Shown: piece by piece, positions 6,321-9,971 of the stretch
Position numbering within the stretch: the first letter of the stretch is position 1
Layout of the letters: every line of letters begins with the position of its first letter
Source of the DNA: Candidatus Cloacimonas sp. SDB
GTDB lineage: Bacteria; Cloacimonadota; Cloacimonadia; Cloacimonadales; TCS61
Assembly: GCA_001412425.1 (NCBI GenBank)
Contig: LKUH01000439.1
Location: forward strand, 1-9,971
DNA: 9,971 nucleotides
Direction: 5' to 3'
Translations under genes and position numbers: made by a program
The notes under the pieces: generated by a model
The model's input: only the letters and a program-made list of their open reading frames with translations
The model's database searches: none
What the model was told of the DNA's origin: nothing

Positions 6321-7511
6321 TTATCCTATTGCACTTAATGTTTTAATCAATCTTTTATGCGCTTTAACGTCATGAACCCTTACCAGATCTATCCCTTGAT
6401 GAAAAGCCAGAGCTGAAGTTGCCAGACTTCCTTCCAGTCTTTCAAATGCTTCAGATTCATAAATTCTGTTTATAAAACTTTTTCTGGAAGCACCCAGCAC
6501 AACTGGTCTTCCCAGGCATTTAAACTCAGATATTTTTTTTAAAATCTCCAGGTTATCCTGCTGCCTTTTCCCAAAGCCGATACCGGGATCAATCAGAATC
6601 CGGTCCAGCGAAATTCCTGCATTCAGACAGACGTTTATTCTCTCATCAAAAAATTCCAGGATCTCTTCGATAACATCCTGATACTGAGGGGCCTTCTGCA
6701 TGGTTCTCGGTTTTCCCTGCATATGCATCAGAATTACGGGTATTTTCTCATTTTTCTGCAGAATTTGAATCATTTTCTCATCAAATCTTAGAGCACTCAC
6801 ATCATTTATGAGATCTGCTCCGGTTTGCAAAGCCGCCTCGGCAACCGCAGATTTAGTAGTATCGATTGAAATGGGAATATCATAATTTGCTCTGATCTGT
6901 TTAATCACGGGTATAACTCTTCTCAATTCTTCATCAACAGAAACACCTTCCGCTCCGGGTCGGGTAGATTCTCCACCAATATCAATGATATCGACACCCT
7001 CATTTATCATTTCCTCAGCTCTTGCAAAAGCAGCTTCCGGATCTAGATATTCATTCCCATCAGAAAAACTGTCGGGAGTTACATTCAAGATACCTATTAT
7101 TTTTACTTCATTCAATAATATTTCTTTCTGGTTCATCTTCAGGATTTTCTGTTCATCAAAATACAAAGAAATCAATCTTTCCAGATCATATTTAATGGCT
7201 GTTAATCCGAATATTGATTGATGCTCCAGCTTGGCTATAAGCTTTTTTATCCTTTTTCGGTCACCTAATAAAATCACATCACTCACGGGTATTTTACCTT
7301 CTACTACACCGCGAGCGACAGCTGCATCGCCTCCCAGCGAGAGCATTTCCTGTTTGAGAATATTGGCAGCACCTAATTTTACCCCGGTTAATTTTATTGC
7401 CAGTACCATAGCTTTTGACGCCATTGCCGCAACACCTCCGGAAGATACATTTATTTTTTTTAATTCAGCTTCAGCATCTTTAATATTTTTAATCTGCAGA
7501 ATTCTATTCAT
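6321..7511 (-). CDS. folP: Dihydropteroate synthase with N-terminal extension
   Basis: The enzyme joins p-aminobenzoate to dihydropterin pyrophosphate to form dihydropteroate in folate synthesis and is the sulfonamide target. The TIM-barrel core occupies about 136-396. Its motifs are NVTPDSFSDG (143-152), GGESTRPG (179-186), SIDTTK (Asp217), LINDVSAL (Asn236), LMHMQG, IDPGIGFGK (from Asp308), GASRKSF (Lys344) and VRVHDV (Arg378, His380). All expected ligand-contact regions are present. At 396 aa it is about 120-130 residues longer than typical 260-280-aa enzymes. The extension (1-135) contains AANILKQEMLSLGGDAAVARG and an RKRIKKLIAKLEHQ helix. Similar extensions occur, as I recall, in longer DHPS of Clostridia and other anaerobes; their role is not known to me. 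The ATG lies 2 bases after the tonB stop without an evident Shine-Dalgarno, suggesting coupled translation. Confidence 0.95.
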   Translation of the reverse strand: MNRILQIKNIKDAEAELKKINVSSGGVAAMASKAMVLAIKLTGVKLGAANILKQEMLSLGGDAAVARGVVEGKIPVSDVILLGDRKRIKKLIAKLEHQSIFGLTAIKYDLERLISLYFDEQKILKMNQKEILLNEVKIIGILNVTPDSFSDGNEYLDPEAAFARAEEMINEGVDIIDIGGESTRPGAEGVSVDEELRRVIPVIKQIRANYDIPISIDTTKSAVAEAALQTGADLINDVSALRFDEKMIQILQKNEKIPVILMHMQGKPRTMQKAPQYQDVIEEILEFFDERINVCLNAGISLDRILIDPGIGFGKRQQDNLEILKKISEFKCLGRPVVLGASRKSFINRIYESEAFERLEGSLATSALAFHQGIDLVRVHDVKAHKRLIKTLSAIG

Positions 7512-7513
7512 GA

Positions 7514-8263
7514 TTATTTAAGCTGAAAAATAAAAGTTATAAAACCAATCTGAATCGCGTCAGAGGTTAAAGCATTAAATTTCCATTGTTTAATAGCATT
7601 CAAACTGATCTCTTCCAGGCGAGGATCAGATTTTTCAACGATCAACATATTATCTACAGAACCATCTGAAAGTACTTCAAATCTTATTTTGACCCGCGAA
7701 TTCTGCTGAAAGTTTTCCGGATATTCCGGAATAATCTGTTTAATTATTGATCTAGATGTTATTTCACCTTCAAGAATATAGGGAGAATTCCCGCTTTCAC
7801 CCATAGAAATTTTCTTGGCCAGAGAACTTAAATATTCACTTGATTCTCCCAGCAGGGGATTTTCCGAAATCTCCAGGTCTTCACCAGCTATCAGATTGTC
7901 CCCTAATTGCTTTTTAATACTTCTGTTCCCAATATCATCATCTAGATTCAAGTTATTGTAGGAAGTTTCAATTTTTTCCGGAAAATAGAGAGGTTCATTA
8001 GAATCGCTTACAGCCTTCGGCAGGTTAACTTTATCCGGAATAAGATTTGTATCTGAACCTATATCCGGGAATCCTGCCGATTCGGGAGAACTGGCTTCAG
8101 GGGAAAAATAATTTTCATTATTAGCACTCGCCCTGTAACCGAATTCCACTATCTCGATCTTAAAAAAATCTACTCTGGGTGAATATACCAGCATAATAAG
8201 AATAACTGCCAGCAGTGAATGTAACAAAAAAGAACTTAAATAACCTACAAGCTTCTCATTCAT
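7514..8263 (-). CDS. tonB: TonB-family energy transducer
   Basis: TonB carries energy from the ExbB-ExbD proton channel to TonB-dependent outer-membrane transporters. This 249-aa protein has one N-terminal membrane anchor (about 7-27). That anchor carries the Ser11-xxx-His15 pair equivalent to the SxxxH motif needed for ExbB/D coupling. The C-terminal domain (172-249) shows the TonB pattern: IIPEYPENF, RFEVLSDGSVDNMLIVEKSD and the conserved AIKQWKF. The periplasmic linker (30-165) is rich in Asn, Ser, Asp and Glu. Prolines are scattered, with no Pro-Glu/Pro-Lys repeats of the enteric type. The start overlaps the exbD stop by 8 bp, fitting a fixed ExbB:ExbD:TonB output. No TonB-dependent receptor is in the window, so the substrate is unknown. 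A TolA-like role is less likely given the C-terminal domain. Confidence 0.88.
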   Translation of the reverse strand: MNEKLVGYLSSFLLHSLLAVILIMLVYSPRVDFFKIEIVEFGYRASANNENYFSPEASSPESAGFPDIGSDTNLIPDKVNLPKAVSDSNEPLYFPEKIETSYNNLNLDDDIGNRSIKKQLGDNLIAGEDLEISENPLLGESSEYLSSLAKKISMGESGNSPYILEGEITSRSIIKQIIPEYPENFQQNSRVKIRFEVLSDGSVDNMLIVEKSDPRLEEISLNAIKQWKFNALTSDAIQIGFITFIFQLK

Positions 8264-8678
8264 ACAGACCAGTATCCTTCAGATCAATTTCGGTTGCTAT
8301 AAAAAACCTGTTTGTACCTGAAAGTTTTGCCAGATCCAACAATCTGACGATTTTCTTAAGAGCAATATCTTCGTCTGCTCTCACGACAACAACCTGCTCC
8401 GGATCATCGATCAATTTTTCATTCAACAATCTCGGCAAATTCTGCCAGTCAGTTTTTTCATTATTTATAAAGAGCTCATCATCTCTGGTTAAGGTTAAAT
8501 TTATATTTTTATTAAATTCATTTTGTTGGGAAGCAGAACCCGGCAAATTCACCTTAATACCCGAATGAGTGATAAAACTTGAGGAGATCAGCAAAAAAAT
8601 TATCAGCAGAAAGATTACATCGGTAAACGATATAATTGCAACCGAAGATATCCTTTTTTTGGTCATGTTAACTGCCAT
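8256..8678 (-). CDS. exbD: Biopolymer transport protein ExbD/TolR
   Basis: This 140-aa protein has the ExbD/TolR layout: a short cytoplasmic N-terminus, one membrane helix (about 14-34) and a periplasmic domain. The helix carries Asp20 in SFTDVIFLLIIFLL, the conserved proton-path aspartate. After the helix come GIKVNLPGSA, the family-typical strand, and VVVVRADEDIALKKIVRLLDLAK, the usual ExbD end region. With ExbB it forms the proton-driven motor in the inner membrane. The start at 8678 is preferred over Met at 8666 because AGGAGA sits 7 bases upstream of it. It overlaps exbB by 11 bp and tonB by 8 bp. Adjacency to a TonB-type protein favours ExbD over TolR. Confidence 0.92.
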   Translation of the reverse strand: MAVNMTKKRISSVAIISFTDVIFLLIIFLLISSSFITHSGIKVNLPGSASQQNEFNKNINLTLTRDDELFINNEKTDWQNLPRLLNEKLIDDPEQVVVVRADEDIALKKIVRLLDLAKLSGTNRFFIATEIDLKDTGLYE

Positions 8679-9345
8679 GGTTAATTCTCCTAATAGTCAG
8701 GAAAAAATCATTCGCCTTATCTTCAATTTCCTGAGTTATAGTTTCCACCTTTCCCACCAGATAATTATAGAACATGATACAAATAATCCCGACAGACAGA
8801 CCTCCGACTGTAGTGATAAGAGCTTCCCAAATACCATTGGAAAGAAGTGTTATGTCTACACCACCTCCCATTTCTCCTAACTTCATAAAAACTTTTACCA
8901 TTCCGGTAACAGTACCCAGGAAACCAATTAAAGGAGCGATTGCAGAAAAAGTAGCTAGAGTTCCCAATTTTTTCTCCATCTGGTGTATTTCCTTTTTTAA
9001 GGAAAGATCGATCACTTCTTTTTTTCCGGATAATCCGATATCAATTTTATCAATTGCTTTTGCCAATATTGCAGCTAAAGCAGATTGAGAATTTTCTTCA
9101 CAGATATTAATTGCTTTATCCACATTATTGCTTCTAAGGTTTTCTAAAACCTCTTCTACTATTTCGTCTTCACCTTTTCTTATCTTTCTTAATTTGATGA
9201 TTTTTTCTATTATGATCTCAATTGCTAAAAATGAGATCAATAATAATGCAAGCATCAGCCAGCCGCCTTTGGTGGCAATTGAAAACCAGTTCGTTGTCTC
9301 CAGTCCATTGGTCGAAGCGTTTAGTAAGATATATTCCAAACCCAT
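8668..9345 (-). CDS. exbB: MotA/TolQ/ExbB proton channel protein
   Basis: This inner-membrane channel protein of 225 aa surrounds the ExbD helices and uses the proton gradient to drive TonB. Three membrane segments are visible at about 28-50, 130-153 and 175-198, with a cytoplasmic loop between the first two (LRKIRKGEDEIVEEVLENL onward), as in ExbB. The second helix carries the hallmark APLIGFLGTVTGMVKVF (Thr147), and the third has EALITTVGGLSVGI, which aligns with the conserved Thr region of ExbB TM3. It is the first gene of the leftward operon and has a perfect AGGAGG ribosome binding site 4 bases before its ATG. A TolQ role cannot be excluded by this gene alone, but the neighbouring TonB-type protein, rather than TolA/TolB/Pal, argues for ExbB. 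Confidence 0.92.
   Translation of the reverse strand: MGLEYILLNASTNGLETTNWFSIATKGGWLMLALLLISFLAIEIIIEKIIKLRKIRKGEDEIVEEVLENLRSNNVDKAINICEENSQSALAAILAKAIDKIDIGLSGKKEVIDLSLKKEIHQMEKKLGTLATFSAIAPLIGFLGTVTGMVKVFMKLGEMGGGVDITLLSNGIWEALITTVGGLSVGIICIMFYNYLVGKVETITQEIEDKANDFFLTIRRINHGS
8686..8691 (-). promoter_or_regulatory. Ribosome binding site of exbD
   Basis: On the minus strand AGGAGA lies inside the 3' end of exbB, 7 bases before the ATG at 8678. It decides between this start and the in-frame ATG at 8666. Confidence 0.7.
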
Positions 9346-9349
9346 CTTT

Positions 9350-9355
9350 CCTCCT
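9350..9355 (-). promoter_or_regulatory. Ribosome binding site of exbB
   Basis: A perfect AGGAGG on the minus strand, 4 bases before the ATG at 9345. It is the strongest such site in the leftward operon and supports exbB as the operon's first gene. Confidence 0.8.
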
Positions 9356-9594
9356 GATAAAATAGTGAATCTAACCCAAATTTAACTACCTCAATTGTCA
9401 AATATTCTTTTATACCTTTTTGCCACAACTGGATTTTGTCAAATTTTCTGGCAGAAATCATTTAATCAATATTATTTATATTTCAAAATTTACATAGATA
9501 ACGGAATACTGGCAACAAATATCATCACTCAACAATATCAATTTTCTGAACCATAATATCACAACTCCACATAACACTCTTGAAGGATAAACTG

Positions 9595-9622
9595 TTGACA
9601 TAACATTTAGTGAAATTAAATT
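9595..9622 (+). promoter_or_regulatory. Possible aroC promoter
   Basis: A perfect -35 TTGACA (9595-9600) is followed after 16 bases by TAAATT (9617-9622), which matches four of six -10 positions. The predicted start near 9629 would leave only about ten bases before the aroC ATG, just including the ribosome binding site. This is a weak prediction. Confidence 0.3.
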
Positions 9623-9629
9623 TATTTTC

Positions 9630-9635
9630 AGGAGA
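9630..9635 (+). promoter_or_regulatory. Ribosome binding site of aroC
   Basis: AGGAGA lies 4 bases before the ATG at 9640 and sets the start of the chorismate synthase fragment. Confidence 0.75.
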
Positions 9636-9639
9636 TTTG

Positions 9640-9971
9640 ATGAGATCAAATAAATGGGATAGTTTTATTGGCATCACAACTTTTGGCGAAAGTCACGGAC
9701 CGGCGATAGGTGTTGTATTAGAAGATATAAAACCTGGTATTGATTTTCCCTTCAAGCGAATTCAGCAGGAATTGAATAAGCGAAGACCAATTAATGGAAG
9801 TTATTCTTCCCTTCGAAAAGAAGAAGACAGGATAAAAGTGATCTCAGGTGTTCTGGAGGGAAAAACAACCGGTATGCCTATTTGCATTCTGGTTGATAAT
9901 ACAGATTTTAAAACTGCCGATTATGAGAAAATAAAAAATATTTTCAGACCAGGACATGGAGATTACAGTTT
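9640..9971 (+). CDS. aroC: Chorismate synthase, 3'-truncated by window edge
   Basis: Chorismate synthase converts 5-enolpyruvylshikimate-3-phosphate to chorismate with reduced FMN, the last step of the shikimate pathway. The 110 residues present align without gaps to the E. coli AroC N-terminus as I remember it. TTFGESHGPAIG (13-24) includes the conserved His19. KRRP (47-50), VISGVLEGKTTGMPI and FRPGHGDY (conserved His, usually GHADY) follow. Residues 51-54 read Ile-Asn-Gly-Ser where E. coli has Gly-Thr-Ser-Arg, so the ligand-binding Arg54 is replaced by Ser54. The start is clear, with a good ribosome binding site 4 bases upstream. The frame runs off the right edge after about a third of a normal 350-400-aa protein, so this is a window cut, not a broken gene. 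It is transcribed divergently from exbB. Confidence 0.93.
   Translation, partial: MRSNKWDSFIGITTFGESHGPAIGVVLEDIKPGIDFPFKRIQQELNKRRPINGSYSSLRKEEDRIKVISGVLEGKTTGMPICILVDNTDFKTADYEKIKNIFRPGHGDYS

Larger units (their letters stand above)
9346..9639. other. Divergent intergenic region between exbB and aroC
   Basis: This 294-base AT-rich stretch has no plausible coding frame and separates two genes transcribed away from each other, so it should hold both promoters. It contains two minus-strand TTGACA hexamers (9396-9401 and 9437-9442) and one plus-strand TTGACA (9595-9600). No riboswitch, tRNA or convincing terminator hairpin was seen. Neither minus-strand hexamer has a good -10 box at 16-18 bases. 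Confidence 0.55.

Noticed and set aside
7231..7521. 96-aa plus-strand open frame opposite folP
   Set aside because: It is the reverse of the clearly conserved folP extension, has no ribosome binding site or recognisable motif, and is a composition shadow.
8215..9385. Several plus-strand open frames opposite tonB, exbD and exbB
   Set aside because: They mirror well-identified membrane protein genes and carry no family motifs.
9360..9442. Minus-strand promoters for exbB at the two TTGACA hexamers
   Set aside because: The nearest -10-like boxes (TATAAA at 9409-9414, TAGATT near 9370) are about 22 bases away instead of 16-18, and a Bacteroides-type TAAATTTG near 9378-9385 has no TTTG at the right distance.
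9425..9455. TGCCA/TGGCA inverted pair in the divergent region
   Set aside because: Only five bases per arm with about 25 bases between; expected by chance.
1..9971. CRISPR array, tRNA, insertion sequence, prophage or defence system
   Set aside because: No spaced direct repeats, cloverleaf sequence, transposase, integrase or nuclease/defence motif was found on either strand.

Overview
The window is an AT-rich, densely packed bacterial segment in which almost every base is coding. An ExbB-ExbD-TonB set and a probable outer-membrane beta-strand protein with a signal peptide indicate a Gram-negative cell envelope. The folP-cdaA gene pair, the REC-PAS-PAS histidine kinase and the overall gene style suggest the FCB (Bacteroidetes/Chlorobi-like) part of the tree, possibly a Cloacimonadota-type anaerobe. 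That placement is inference from memory of such genomes, not a computed result.

The left part (2-4424, + strand) is one tightly spaced transcription unit. It holds the 3' part of a PAS-containing sensor histidine kinase, a 616-aa hybrid kinase with an N-terminal receiver, a stand-alone receiver protein of 130 aa, and a PDZ/radical-SAM/DUF512 protein. The three signalling genes look like parts of one phosphorelay; no DNA-binding or enzymatic output domain is visible in the window. The DUF512 gene follows after only 12 bases.

The middle (4429-4952, - strand) holds a 147-aa exported protein with probable outer-membrane beta strands. It has its own good sigma70-type promoter and its stop codon lies 4 bp from the convergent DUF512 stop.

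The right part (4953-9345, - strand) is a compact operon read leftward: exbB, exbD, tonB, folP, cdaA, coaE. Junctions are overlaps of up to 17 bp or gaps of 2 bp. It joins the energy-transducing module of the outer membrane to folate synthesis (dihydropteroate synthase), c-di-AMP synthesis (membrane diadenylate cyclase) and the last step of CoA synthesis.

A 294-bp divergent intergenic region (9346-9639) separates this operon from the start of aroC (chorismate synthase, + strand), which runs off the right edge.

No tRNA, rRNA, CRISPR array, IS element or phage gene was seen. This is mostly core metabolism and signalling. The points most worth a second look are residue changes in otherwise conserved motifs of CdaA (RHR changed to RHL) and AroC (Arg54 changed to Ser), and the linkage of the genes. 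I do not see a clearly new defence or mobile system.
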